DNA of 31,438 nucleotides, from NCBI GenBank assembly GCA_035352555.1, contig DAOPXW010000021.1, positions 1 through 31,438 on the forward strand, in the 5' to 3' direction. Positions 1 through 8,493 of the stretch are shown here, piece after piece. Position numbers and translations under genes: made by a program. Below the pieces are notes generated by a model. The model had not been told where the DNA came from, did no database searches, and worked only from the letters and a program-made list of their open reading frames with translations. This DNA is from UBA2922 sp035352555. Lineage in GTDB: Bacteria; Bacillota; Clostridia; Oscillospirales; Oscillospiraceae. The stretch's first letter is position 1, and every line of letters begins with the position of its first letter.

Positions 1-251
1 TGGATGCCGTAGCTGCCCTCGGCGATCTCGCGGGCGGAGTTGGTGAGGCCGCCGATGGGGCTCATCACGTCCTTATAAAACCACAGATTGATGGCGGCCA
101 CCAGTAAAACGGCCGCCACGGACAGGGCGATGGTCCAGCCGCCGTGACCGGACACGGCCAGCCGCGTCCCGAGAAGGATGACCAGCACCAGCGCCGCGCT
201 GCCGGCGGCCAGCCGCACCTTCAGGCTGTTGAAAAACGCATTGGATTTCAT
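1..251 (-). CDS. Sensor histidine kinase, N-terminal part (cut by window edge)
   Basis: Only the first 83 codons are present; the rest lies beyond position 1. ATG at 251 follows a GGAG site at about 257-260. The translation shows a short cytoplasmic start, a hydrophobic segment at about residues 13-28, a loop of under ten residues (VSGHGG), a second hydrophobic segment at about 40-58, and then the start of a HAMP-like linker (MSPIGGLTNSAREIAEGSYG). The very short external loop suggests a kinase that senses within the membrane or through a partner rather than by an extracellular domain. It lies 26 nt downstream of the response regulator on the same strand, so the two form a two-component operon with the regulator first. 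The kinase core (H-box, ATP-binding domain) cannot be seen, so the class rests on the HAMP-like segment and the context. Confidence 0.8.
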   Translation of the reverse strand, partial: MKSNAFFNSLKVRLAAGSAALVLVILLGTRLAVSGHGGWTIALSVAAVLLVAAINLWFYKDVMSPIGGLTNSAREIAEGSYGI

Positions 252-277
252 AGATACTCCCTAAACGAACCCGTCGC

Positions 278-967
278 TCAGTAGCCCCATTTGTAGCCGT
301 AGCCCCACACGGTGGTAAGATATTCCGGCTCGGTGGGGTCGGCTTCGATCTTGATCCGCAGCCTGCGGATATTCACGTCCACGGTCTTGTATTCGCCGGT
401 AAACTGCTGGCCCCAGACGGCGGCCAGAATATCCTCGCGGGAGAGGACTTTGCCGGGGTTATCCATGAACAGCTTCATCAACTGGTATTCGATCTGGGTC
501 AGCCGCAGCCGTTTTCCGTTTTTCTCCAGAGTGCGGTTGCGGGTATTCAGCACGAAGGGGCCGCTCTCCAATTCATAGGGCTTCTTCTCATCCTCGTCCA
601 GCCCCAGACGGCGCACCAGCGCGTCCACCCGGGCGGTGAGCTCGGCGGGGGAGAAGGGCTTCGTCACATAGTCGTCGGCGCCGGTCATCAGGCCGGTGAC
701 CTTGTCGATCTCCTGACTTTTGGCGGTGAGCATGATGATGCCGATCTTGGAGCCGGAGGCGCGGATACGGCGGCAGACCTCGAAGCCGTCAATATCGGGC
801 AGCATCACATCGAGAAGCGCAAGGCAGATGCCCGGGTTTTCCTGCAGCTTTTCCAGAGCTTCCCCGCCGGTGGCGGCCTCCACGGGCTCATAACCGCTGC
901 GGCGCAGATTGATAACGACGAAGCTCCTGATGTTGGATTCATCCTCGAGAACAAGTATCTTCTTCAC
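278..967 (-). CDS. OmpR/PhoB-family response regulator
   Basis: 229 residues, the usual size for the family. The N-terminal receiver domain (about 1-120) has the acidic pocket E8/D9, phospho-acceptor D53 in LLDVMLPD, T81 and K103 (KPF). The C-terminal winged-helix DNA-binding domain (about 130-229) has the typical ending TVDVNIRRLRIKIE ... TVWGYGYKW. It starts with GTG at 967, preceded by GAGG about 9 nt upstream; no better ATG is available. It would be phosphorylated by the adjacent kinase and bind DNA as a dimer. The target genes are not visible. Upstream, at about 968-1030, an AT-rich stretch contains a TACAAT word on this strand that could be a -10 box, but no good -35 was found. Confidence 0.93.
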   Translation of the reverse strand: MKKILVLEDESNIRSFVVINLRRSGYEPVEAATGGEALEKLQENPGICLALLDVMLPDIDGFEVCRRIRASGSKIGIIMLTAKSQEIDKVTGLMTGADDYVTKPFSPAELTARVDALVRRLGLDEDEKKPYELESGPFVLNTRNRTLEKNGKRLRLTQIEYQLMKLFMDNPGKVLSREDILAAVWGQQFTGEYKTVDVNIRRLRIKIEADPTEPEYLTTVWGYGYKWGY

Positions 968-1111
968 TCGTAACGCCTCTTTTCCTGGTGGCTTTTACAA
1001 TATTTTGTCACTATTGTACCACAGACCATCTAAATATGGTAGCATAAAATTGAAAATCGGCAACAAATTTTCAATGGAAAAAGCAGTTGGAAACATCGCC
1101 GCGAAAGATGC

Positions 1112-1140
1112 TTGAAAAATTCCGCGCCATGGTTTATAAT
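1112..1140 (+). promoter_or_regulatory. Sigma-70-type promoter of tRNA-Leu
   Basis: TTGAAA at 1112-1117 and TATAAT at 1135-1140 are separated by 17 nt. Transcription would begin near 1147, five bases before the mature tRNA 5' end. The match is close to consensus. Confidence 0.85.
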
Positions 1141-1151
1141 CACGCCTATAC

Positions 1152-1238
1152 GCCGGAATGATGGAATTGGCAGACGTGCTGGACTCAAAATCCAGTGGTG
1201 GCGACACCATGCGGGTTCGACCCCCGCTTCCGGCACCA
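1152..1238 (+). tRNA. tRNA-Leu (anticodon CAA)
   Basis: An 87-nt class II tRNA with encoded CCA. The acceptor GCCGGAA (1152-1158) pairs perfectly with TTCCGGC (1228-1234), followed by A and CCA. The anticodon stem CTGGA/TCCAG encloses the loop CTCAAAA, giving anticodon CAA, which reads UUG. The long variable arm contains the stem GGTG/CACC, as expected for leucine. The T-arm holds GGTTCGACC. It has its own promoter and terminator and reads as a single-gene unit. Confidence 0.97.
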
Positions 1239-1278
1239 CGTCGGGGCAAAGACCGCTTTGCTCCGACGTTATTTTATT
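1239..1278 (+). terminator. Terminator of tRNA-Leu
   Basis: CGTCGG and GCAAAG pair with CTTTGC and CCGACG (1239-1268; one unpaired G faces a T) around the loop ACCG. A T-rich run TTATTTTATT follows. It begins right after the tRNA CCA. Confidence 0.85.
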
Positions 1279-1330
1279 CCGGCGAACAAAAGGACGTCAT
1301 CCGCCCGCTCCCTTGCCCTCCTTTTCGGCC

Positions 1331-1359
1331 GCGGCCCGTCCAAGGGCCGCTCTTTTTTT
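1331..1359 (+). terminator. Second intrinsic terminator before uvrB
   Basis: GCGGCCC (1331-1337) pairs with GGGCCGC (1344-1350) around a six-base loop, followed by TCTTTTTTT. It lies 50-90 nt after the tRNA terminator and just before the uvrB promoter, so it insulates the repair operon from tRNA read-through. Confidence 0.8.
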
Positions 1360-1370
1360 GCCGGGACCTG

Positions 1371-1399
1371 TTTTCAATCGGCGCGATGTATGGTACAAT
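1371..1399 (+). promoter_or_regulatory. Probable promoter of the uvrB-radC operon
   Basis: TTTTCA (1371-1376), 17 nt, then TACAAT (1394-1399). The -10 is good and the -35 weak. It sits between the last terminator and the uvrB start and is the only clear candidate there. No LexA-type operator was recognised. Confidence 0.55.
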
Positions 1400-1428
1400 A
1401 TTATGAAAAATAATGTTTGGAGCGTACT

Positions 1429-3396
1429 ATGGGCGAATTCAGGGTCGTAAGCGAGTATTCCCCCTCCGGCGACCAGCCGGAGGCCATCGGCGCGCTGGCG
1501 GACGGCGTGGAGGCGGGGCTTTCCGAGCAGACGCTGCTGGGCGTCACCGGCTCCGGCAAGACCTACACCATGGCCAAGGTCATCGAGCGCGTCCAGCGGC
1601 CCACGCTGGTGCTGGCCCACAACAAGACGCTGGCCGCCCAGCTGTGCAGTGAATTCAAGGAATTTTTCCCGGATAACGCCGTGGAGTATTTTGTGTCCTA
1701 TTACGACTATTATCAGCCGGAGGCCTACATTCCCCACACGGATACCTATATTGAAAAGGACGCCGAGATCAACGACGAGATCGACCGCCTGCGGCTCAGC
1801 GCAACCTTCTCGCTGCTGGAGCGGAGGGACGTGATCGTGGTGGCCTCGGTGAGCTGCATCTACGGTCTGGGCGAGCCGGAGGATTTCGCCGCGCTGGCGG
1901 TGTCGCTGCGCCCGGGCGCGGTGTGGGAGCGCGACGCCTTGCTGCGCAAGCTCATCGACTGCCGCTACGAGCGAAACGACATCGCCTTCGAGCGCAACAT
2001 GTTCCGCGTCCGGGGCGACACGGTGGAGATTTTCCCCGCCTATTATAAGGACCGCGCCGTCCGGATCGAGTTCTTCGGCGACGAGATCGACCGCATCAGC
2101 GAATTCAACCCGGTCACCGGGGCCGCGGAAAAAACGCTCAGCCATGTGGTGATCTATCCCGCCAGCCACTATGTCACCACCAAGGACAAGATGGAGCGCG
2201 CCATCGGCCAGATTCGGGACGAGTGCGACCGGCGGGTGCGGGACTTCGAGGCCGCCGGCAAGCTGCTGGAGGCCCAGCGCATCCGCCAGCGCACCGACTA
2301 CGATATCGAGATGATGCAGGAGCTGGGCTACTGCTCCGGCATCGAAAACTATTCCCGCGTCATCTCGGGCAGAGCCCCCGGCAGCGCGCCCATGACGCTG
2401 CTGGACTACATGCCGAGAGATTTTCTGATGTTTATCGACGAGAGCCACGTCACGCTGCCCCAGGTGCGCGCCATGTACCGGGGCGACCGGGCCCGCAAGG
2501 AGACGCTGGTGGAGTATGGCTTCCGTTTGCCCTCCGCCTTCGACAACCGCCCTCTGAAGTTCGAGGAATTCCAGCAGCGGGTCAATCAGGTGGTGTATGT
2601 CTCCGCCACGCCGGGGGAGTACGAGCGCAGCCGCTCGGGCCAGGTGGCGGAGCAGATCATCCGGCCCACGGGCCTGCTGGACCCGGAAATCTCCGTCCGG
2701 CCCATCGCCGGGCAGATCGACGATCTCATCGGCGAGATCAATCAGCGGGTGGAGAAGCACCAGCGCACGCTTGTGACCACCCTCACCAAGCGCATGGCGG
2801 AGGATCTGGCGGAATATCTGACCAACGCCGGCATTAAATGCCGCTATATGCACCACGACATCGACACCATGGAGCGCATGGAGATCATCCGCGACCTGCG
2901 TCTGGGCGAATTCGACGCGCTGGTGGGCATCAACCTGCTGCGGGAGGGGCTGGACATCCCGGAGGTGAGCCTTGTGGCCATTCTGGACGCCGACAAGGAG
3001 GGCTTTCTCCGCAGCGAGACCAGCCTGATCCAGACCGTGGGCCGCGCCGCGCGCAACGCGGACGGCCTGGTGATCATGTACGCCGACACGGAGACTCCGT
3101 CCATGCGCGCCGCCATCGACGAGACCCGGCGCCGCCGTGCCAGGCAGGACGCCTATAACAGGGCCAACGGCATCGTGCCCCAGACCATCGTCAAGAGCGT
3201 CCGGGAGCTGCTGGAGATTTCCGGCGACGCCAACAAGTCCATCCATCGCAGGGACGGCGTGAAAATGACGGACAAGGAACGCCGGGAGACCATCGAAAAG
3301 CTGGAAAAGCAGATGCGCGAAGCGTCCAAGATGCTGGAATTCGAGATAGCGGCGGAACTGCGGGATGAGATCATCCTGCTGCGAGGTACAAAATGA
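1429..3396 (+). CDS. uvrB: Excinuclease ABC subunit B (UvrB)
   Basis: 655 residues. UvrB verifies DNA damage and carries it to UvrC in nucleotide excision repair. Visible features are Walker A GVTGSGKT (38-45), the beta-hairpin region YYDYYQPEAYIP (about 90-105) that inserts between DNA strands, the helicase motif II FIDESH (about 335-340), motif V/VI text such as GINLLREGLDIPE and QTVGRAARN, and a C-terminal UVR motif (about 613-650) for UvrC contact. The start is set at ATG 1429 because GGAG (1419-1422) is correctly spaced for it; an in-frame TTG at 1417 overlaps that site. The stop overlaps the next start by 4 nt (ATGA). uvrA and uvrC are not in the window. It is first in an operon that also carries polA, which fills repair gaps. 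Confidence 0.97.
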   Translation: MGEFRVVSEYSPSGDQPEAIGALADGVEAGLSEQTLLGVTGSGKTYTMAKVIERVQRPTLVLAHNKTLAAQLCSEFKEFFPDNAVEYFVSYYDYYQPEAYIPHTDTYIEKDAEINDEIDRLRLSATFSLLERRDVIVVASVSCIYGLGEPEDFAALAVSLRPGAVWERDALLRKLIDCRYERNDIAFERNMFRVRGDTVEIFPAYYKDRAVRIEFFGDEIDRISEFNPVTGAAEKTLSHVVIYPASHYVTTKDKMERAIGQIRDECDRRVRDFEAAGKLLEAQRIRQRTDYDIEMMQELGYCSGIENYSRVISGRAPGSAPMTLLDYMPRDFLMFIDESHVTLPQVRAMYRGDRARKETLVEYGFRLPSAFDNRPLKFEEFQQRVNQVVYVSATPGEYERSRSGQVAEQIIRPTGLLDPEISVRPIAGQIDDLIGEINQRVEKHQRTLVTTLTKRMAEDLAEYLTNAGIKCRYMHHDIDTMERMEIIRDLRLGEFDALVGINLLREGLDIPEVSLVAILDADKEGFLRSETSLIQTVGRAARNADGLVIMYADTETPSMRAAIDETRRRRARQDAYNRANGIVPQTIVKSVRELLEISGDANKSIHRRDGVKMTDKERRETIEKLEKQMREASKMLEFEIAAELRDEIILLRGTK

Positions 3397-4652
3397 AAAA
3401 AATTCTTCCCGGTCTTCTGGTCCTGCTGGCGCTGCTGCTGTGCGCGCTGTGTCTCAGCCCCAAAACGGCCCCCGAAACCGAAGCGGCCTCACCCCCGGCG
3501 GAGACTGCCGCCGCCCCCACGCCCACACCCGCGCCGACGCCCCTGCGGGCCAGCATCACGGTGGCGGGCGATCTGGTGCTGCACACGTCGGTCGTCAACC
3601 AGTGCCGCACGGCGGATGGCGGCTACGATTTCACGCCGCTGTTCGAGGATGTGTCCCACTACGTTTCCGACGCCGATCTGGCGCTGTGCTGCTTTGAGGG
3701 GGCCTTTGTCAAGAGCAATTATCAGGGCTACCCGCTGTTTCTGGTGCCGGACGGGCTGGCGGCGAGCCTCAGGACCGTGGGCTTCGATCTGGTGGCCACG
3801 GCTTCCAACCATGCCATGGACGGCGGCAAGGCCGGCGTGGCCCGCACGCTGGACGTGCTGGACAAGGCCGGCCTCGACCACGTGGGAACCTACCGCACGC
3901 AGGCGGAAAGGGACGCGGATCACGGCGTGGTGGTAGAGGATGTCAACGGCATCCGCATCGCCTTTCTCGACTACACCTACGGCACCAACGGCATCCCCAC
4001 GACCAATGCGCCCTACGCCGTCAATCTTCTCTACACCGATTATATGACTTCGTTTTCGAAAGTCGATTACGGGCTTCTGGACGCCGACCTTGCCTACGCC
4101 AAGTCCCTCAAGCCCGACCTCATCGCGGTCATCGCCCACTGGGGCACGGAGTATATCCCGGCCAAGCAGCCCGCGCAGGAAGCGCTGGCGAAATACTGGT
4201 TTTCCCACGGCGTCGATCTCGTTCTGGGCGGGCACCCCCACGTGCCGGAGCCTATGGAGACCGTCACCGTCACGGATGAGAACGGCAATGAAAAAACCGG
4301 CTTCATCTGTTATTGCCTGGGAAACCTGCTGGCCAACATGAAGGAGACCGACCACAAATACTGCACGCTCACGGCCATGGTGCAGCTGGAGATCGCCAAG
4401 GACACCGTCACCGGCAAGACCACGCTGGAGAAGGCGAGCTATGTCCCCATGGCCCTTATCGACACGCAGGACCTGGGCATCACCGGCGCGGGCTGGCGTT
4501 TCCGCGTGTGGGATCTCAACGCCGCCATCGCGGATTATGAAGCGGGCGACGACCGCGGCGGCATCCTGACCGAAAAGCTCTACAATACGCTGAAAGGCTA
4601 CCGCGCCGACCTTGAGCAGGTCTGCGGCACCAAATTGGAGGCAGATTCATGA
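3393..4652 (+). CDS. CapA-family exported metallophosphatase-like protein
   Basis: 419 residues. An N-terminal signal or anchor (about 4-23) is followed by a Pro/Ala/Thr-rich linker (about 25-50) and then a CapA/PgsA domain. CapA-type motifs include TVAGDLVLH, ATASNHAMDGG, IAHWGTEYI and GGHPHVPEPME, which supply Asp, Asn and His residues typical of the calcineurin-like metal site. Members act in poly-gamma-glutamate or envelope metabolism outside the membrane, but many clostridial copies have no tested role. The start overlaps the uvrB stop and its own stop overlaps the polA start (both ATGA), so it is translationally coupled between two repair genes despite an apparently unrelated job. No lipobox is evident. 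The family call is firm; the substrate is unknown. Confidence 0.88.
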   Translation: MKKILPGLLVLLALLLCALCLSPKTAPETEAASPPAETAAAPTPTPAPTPLRASITVAGDLVLHTSVVNQCRTADGGYDFTPLFEDVSHYVSDADLALCCFEGAFVKSNYQGYPLFLVPDGLAASLRTVGFDLVATASNHAMDGGKAGVARTLDVLDKAGLDHVGTYRTQAERDADHGVVVEDVNGIRIAFLDYTYGTNGIPTTNAPYAVNLLYTDYMTSFSKVDYGLLDADLAYAKSLKPDLIAVIAHWGTEYIPAKQPAQEALAKYWFSHGVDLVLGGHPHVPEPMETVTVTDENGNEKTGFICYCLGNLLANMKETDHKYCTLTAMVQLEIAKDTVTGKTTLEKASYVPMALIDTQDLGITGAGWRFRVWDLNAAIADYEAGDDRGGILTEKLYNTLKGYRADLEQVCGTKLEADS

Positions 4653-7204
4653 AATTAATGATCCTGGACGGCAACAGCATCGTCAACCGCGCCTTTTACG
4701 GGGTGCGGATGCTCACCGCGCCGGACGGAGCGCCAACCAACGGCGTCTACGGCTTCGTCGCCATCCTGCAGAAGCTGTTGGACGAGCAGAGGCCGGACAG
4801 CGTCTGCGTGGCCTTCGACGTTCACGCGCCCACCTTCCGCCACGAGGCCTTTGCGGATTACAAGGCCCAGCGCAGGCCCATGCCGGACGATCTCGTGAAG
4901 CAGATGCCCGTGCTGAAGGACGTGCTGGACGCCATGGGCATCCGCCGCTATGAGTGCGCCGGCTGGGAGGCCGACGATATTCTGGGCACCGCGGGAAAGA
5001 AGTGCGAGGACGCGGGCTGGGACTGCCTCATTGTCACCGGCGACAAGGACTCCTTCCAGCTCATCACCGACACCACCCATGTCTTTCACGTCAAGTCCCG
5101 GATGGGGCAGACCGAGACGCAGGAATACACGCCCGAGGTCTTTCGCGCGGAATACGGCTTCGATCCCGCGCACATCGTGGACCTCAAGGCCCTGATGGGC
5201 GATCCTTCCGACAACATTCCGGGCGTGCCCGGGGTGGGGGAGAAGACCGCCATGGACCTCATACAGCGCTATACGACGATAGAGCGAATCTATGACGGGC
5301 TGGACACCCTCGACGTCAGGGACGTCGTGCGCAAAAAGCTGGCCGAGGGCCGGGACAGCGCTTTTCAGTCCTACCGGCTTGCCACCATCAGCCGCGAGGC
5401 CCCGGTGGACTTCGCGCCGGAGGCCAACCTCTGGCAGCGGACGGCCTCTCCGGCGCTGTATGAACTTTTCCACCGGCTGGGCTTCAACAAATTTATCGAC
5501 AAGTGGGGCCTCACGGCCGGGGCGGAGGCCGCCGCCGCCGCAAAGAGCGCGGCTTTGCCGGAAACGGATGTGACGGCGGAGACGCTGCCGCAGTTTTGCG
5601 CGGCGCTGGCCGCGGCGGATTACGCGGCCGTGCTGCCGGCCGACGGGCTGGACGGGCTGGAGGTCTGCGATGGGCGGCAGGTGTGGCGTCTGAACTGGAG
5701 CGCCGTGGGGGAGGGCTACAACGATCTGCTCCGCGCCCTCTTTTCCCCGGAGGTCAAAAAGGTATCCCAGAACATCAAGGACCTGATGAATCTCCTGCTG
5801 GCGGAAAAACTGCCCGCGGAGGGCTTCGTCTTTGACACGGCGCTGGCCGCCTATCTGCTGGAATCCACGGAATCCGATTATTCCCCCCAGCGGCTGAGCG
5901 TTCGCTATCTGGGGGAGGAGAAGCACGGCGCGGAGGCGCTGTGGCGGCTCTATCCCGTGCTGGACAAGGCCATCCGGGACGGCGGCATGCGCAAGCTGCT
6001 GTACGATATCGAACTGCCGCTGTGCCGCGTGCTGGCGGACATGGAGCGGGTGGGCTTTCTGGTGGATAAAAAGGCGCTGTTCGATTACGGCGCGGGCATG
6101 ACCGGCACCATTGACGCCCTGCAGAAGACTATCTGGGCCCGGGCCGGCCGGGAATTCAACATCAATTCCCCCAAGCAGCTGGGCGAGGTGCTGTACGACG
6201 ATCTGCAGCTGCCTTCGGGCAAAAAGACCAAGACCGGCTGGAGCACCAACGCGGACGTGCTGGAAAAGCTGCAGGGCAAGCACCCCATCATCCGGGACAT
6301 TCTGGATTACCGCACGCTGACCAAGCTCAAATCCACCTATGCCGACGGCCTGCTGAAGGTCATCTCGCCGGACGGGCGCATCCACACCAGCTTCCAGATG
6401 ACCGTCACCGCCACGGGTCGGCTGTCCTCCACGGAGCCGAATCTGCAGAACATCCCCGTGCGCAGCGAGCTGGGCGGCGAGATTCGCAAAATGTTCACGG
6501 CCGGGCCGGGCAATCTGCTGGTGGACGCGGATTACAGCCAGATCGAGCTGCGGCTGCTGGCCCATATCTCCGGCGACAAGGCCATGCGGGAGGCTTTTTT
6601 GAGCGGCATGGATTTTCACACCGTCACCGCCTCGCAGGTGTTCGGCGTGCCGGTGGAAGCCGTCACCCCGCTGCTGCGCGGCCGGGCCAAGGCCGTGAAT
6701 TTCGGCATTGTTTACGGCATCTCCCCCTGGTCGCTGGGCAACGACATCGGCGTGTCCACGGCGGAGGCCAAGGCCTATATGGACGCCTATTATGAAAAGT
6801 ACAGCGGCGTGCGGGCCTATATGGACGGCATCATCGAAAAGGCCAAGCGGGACGGCTATGTGGAGACGCTTTACGGCCGCCGCCGTTCGCTGCCGGAGCT
6901 GAAATCCTCCAACTTCGCCCAGCGCTCCTTCGGGGAGCGGGTGGCGCTGAATATGCCCATTCAGGGCACCGCCGCCGACATCATCAAGCTGGCCATGGTC
7001 AACGTGGCGGCGCGGCTCCGCAGGGAGGGCCTTGCGGCGCAGCTCATTTTGCAGGTACACGACGAGCTTATCGTGGAATGCCCTGCGGACGAGGCGGAGA
7101 CCGTGAAAAAGCTGCTGGAGGAAGAAATGGAAAACGTGGTGCATCTGGCCGTGCCCCTGCCGGCGGAAGCCAAATCCGGCGTGACCTGGGCTCAGGCGCA
7201 TTAA
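4649..7204 (+). CDS. polA: DNA polymerase I
   Basis: 851 residues in three parts. The N-terminal 5'-3' exonuclease/FEN domain (about 1-280) has the helix-hairpin-helix text GDPSDNIPGVPGVGEKTA. A 3'-5' exonuclease-fold domain follows (about 285-470), then the family A polymerase domain (about 480-851). Polymerase motifs are A (DADYSQIELRLLAH, near 626), B (RGRAKAVNFGIVYG, near 676) and C (QVHDELIVE, near 802). The middle domain lacks the Asp-x-Glu of exonuclease motif I: the matching stretch reads YAAVLPADGLDG. Proofreading is therefore probably lost, as in Taq and Bacillus Pol I. The gene overlaps the CapA-family gene by 4 nt. The product fills gaps after excision repair and removes RNA primers. 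Confidence 0.97.
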   Translation: MKLMILDGNSIVNRAFYGVRMLTAPDGAPTNGVYGFVAILQKLLDEQRPDSVCVAFDVHAPTFRHEAFADYKAQRRPMPDDLVKQMPVLKDVLDAMGIRRYECAGWEADDILGTAGKKCEDAGWDCLIVTGDKDSFQLITDTTHVFHVKSRMGQTETQEYTPEVFRAEYGFDPAHIVDLKALMGDPSDNIPGVPGVGEKTAMDLIQRYTTIERIYDGLDTLDVRDVVRKKLAEGRDSAFQSYRLATISREAPVDFAPEANLWQRTASPALYELFHRLGFNKFIDKWGLTAGAEAAAAAKSAALPETDVTAETLPQFCAALAAADYAAVLPADGLDGLEVCDGRQVWRLNWSAVGEGYNDLLRALFSPEVKKVSQNIKDLMNLLLAEKLPAEGFVFDTALAAYLLESTESDYSPQRLSVRYLGEEKHGAEALWRLYPVLDKAIRDGGMRKLLYDIELPLCRVLADMERVGFLVDKKALFDYGAGMTGTIDALQKTIWARAGREFNINSPKQLGEVLYDDLQLPSGKKTKTGWSTNADVLEKLQGKHPIIRDILDYRTLTKLKSTYADGLLKVISPDGRIHTSFQMTVTATGRLSSTEPNLQNIPVRSELGGEIRKMFTAGPGNLLVDADYSQIELRLLAHISGDKAMREAFLSGMDFHTVTASQVFGVPVEAVTPLLRGRAKAVNFGIVYGISPWSLGNDIGVSTAEAKAYMDAYYEKYSGVRAYMDGIIEKAKRDGYVETLYGRRRSLPELKSSNFAQRSFGERVALNMPIQGTAADIIKLAMVNVAARLRREGLAAQLILQVHDELIVECPADEAETVKKLLEEEMENVVHLAVPLPAEAKSGVTWAQAH

Positions 7205-7222
7205 AGAAAGAAGGACGAGACA

Positions 7223-8014
7223 ATGATCACATTTGATGAAGCCGCCGTTATTCTGGACGATCTCATCGAGGAACTGCCCGACGGCATCTACGAAAGGCTG
7301 AACGGCGGCGTAAACCTCATTGAGGAGACCCGCAAAAACGACGCCGGTGACTACACTATGGGCCTGTACCATGTGGATGGGATGGGCCGCTACATTGAGA
7401 TCTTCTACGGCTCCTTTGTGGAGCTGTTCGGCGATCTGGACCAGGATCGGTTCACGGAGGAACTGCGCAAGACCCTGCGCCACGAGCTGACCCACCATGT
7501 GGAGAGCATGGCCGGTGACCACACGCTGGAAAAATGGGACGAGGAGCAGGCGGAGAAGCGCAAATACGGCACGATCAAGGCCGATTCCATTCTGTTTGTG
7601 GACGACGACGGCGCCGCCCTGGCCCCCATGGCCGCCGCCATGTTCCGCAAGCTCTCCCAGACCCGCTGCGGCGAAGTGACCGTGGCGCCGGCCGGTCTCA
7701 CCGAATTTTCCGGCAAGCTCAACCCGGACGCGGAGGCCGCGGCCGGGGAACTGGGCTTTTCCATGGCGGGCGGACAGGCCGCCGTGCTGGTGCGGGATCT
7801 GGTGCTCAAGGACTACGATGTGATGCTGTGCATGACCATGGCACAGGCCGACGCCCTGTACACCCGTTTCCCGCAGTTTGACGAGCAGATTCTCTGCCTG
7901 GGCGAGACGGACATCAAGCCGCCGCTGCTCAAGCACGGCTGGGGCAAGACCGCCAGGCGAATGAAAGAGGAGATCGAGTATCTCATCGACGAGCTGTGCG
8001 AGGATGACGGCTGA
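7223..8014 (+). CDS. Zincin-like peptidase fused to a degenerate low-molecular-weight phosphatase domain
   Basis: 263 residues. Residues 1 to about 115 resemble the small zincin-like family (PF06262 type), with the zinc-binding HELTH at 87-91 and a further His at 92. Residues about 120-263 follow a low-molecular-weight tyrosine phosphatase/arsenate reductase fold: ILFV then a loop, PMAAAMF, a mid-domain KDYDVMLCMTMAQADAL and a closing amphipathic helix. The phosphatase loop is destroyed: where the family has VCxxxxCRSPMAE this protein has VDDDGAALAPMAA, so the catalytic Cys is Asp127 and the Arg is Leu133. The domain is thus likely non-catalytic and may bind or sense something. It starts 18 nt after polA, and its stop overlaps the rimI start. 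Domain calls are from pattern recognition; function is unknown. Confidence 0.8.
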   Translation: MITFDEAAVILDDLIEELPDGIYERLNGGVNLIEETRKNDAGDYTMGLYHVDGMGRYIEIFYGSFVELFGDLDQDRFTEELRKTLRHELTHHVESMAGDHTLEKWDEEQAEKRKYGTIKADSILFVDDDGAALAPMAAAMFRKLSQTRCGEVTVAPAGLTEFSGKLNPDAEAAAGELGFSMAGGQAAVLVRDLVLKDYDVMLCMTMAQADALYTRFPQFDEQILCLGETDIKPPLLKHGWGKTARRMKEEIEYLIDELCEDDG

Positions 8015-8493
8015 TGGCCTTTCGGGTGATCGACGCCGATGCCGGTCTGCTGCCGGGCATCGAGCGCATCGAGCAGGAATGCTTCTCTGTCCCGTGGACA
8101 ATGGCGCAGCTCACCGGTCAGCTGCCGGACGGGGAACATCTGTTCCTTGCCGCCGTGGATGAGGCCGGCGCCGTGGCGGGCTATGTGGGCGCGCAGCTCG
8201 CCGCGGACGAGGGTTACATCTCCAATGTCGCCGTCTCGCCGGCGTATCGGCGACTGGGCGTGGGCGGCGCGCTGATCGACGCGCTGAAGGAGCGGGCCTC
8301 CGCGCGCACGCTCGCTTTTCTCACGCTTGAAGTCCGCGAGACGAACGCCGCGGCCCGCGCCCTCTATGAAAAACACGGCTTTACCGTTGTGGGCCGCCGG
8401 AAAAATTACTATGAAAAGCCCCGCGAGGATGCTATACTGATGACACTCTTTTTGACGAAACGAGGCATAAAACTTGAAGATACTGGCATTTGA
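8014..8493 (+). CDS. rimI: Ribosomal protein S18-alanine N-acetyltransferase-like GNAT (RimI)
   Basis: 159 residues, typical for RimI. The GNAT acetyl-CoA loop is seen in ISNVAVSPAYRRLGVGGALI (RRLGVGG), and the C-terminal motif B region reads LEVRETNAAARALYEKHGF, then GRRKNYY. The ATG overlaps the previous stop (TGATG). The gene overlaps the start of tsaD by 20 nt, the usual genomic partnership of rimI with the t6A genes. The family acetylates the N-terminal alanine of S18, and related GNATs act on other proteins. tsaB and tsaE, which often precede rimI, are absent here; their place is taken by the peptidase fusion. Confidence 0.88.
   Translation: MAFRVIDADAGLLPGIERIEQECFSVPWTMAQLTGQLPDGEHLFLAAVDEAGAVAGYVGAQLAADEGYISNVAVSPAYRRLGVGGALIDALKERASARTLAFLTLEVRETNAAARALYEKHGFTVVGRRKNYYEKPREDAILMTLFLTKRGIKLEDTGI

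Noticed and set aside
1417..1428. TTG start four codons upstream for uvrB
   Set aside because: The TTG overlaps the GGAG that is correctly spaced for ATG 1429, and MGEFRVVS is the usual UvrB start.
1297..3246. Minus-strand frame of 649 codons opposite uvrB
   Set aside because: Antisense to a clear UvrB and runs through two terminators and a promoter.
4655..8101. Very long minus-strand open frame (1148 codons) opposite polA and the peptidase fusion
   Set aside because: It is antisense to well-recognised proteins, has a His/Gly/Arg-rich composition typical of GC-rich shadow frames and no family motif.
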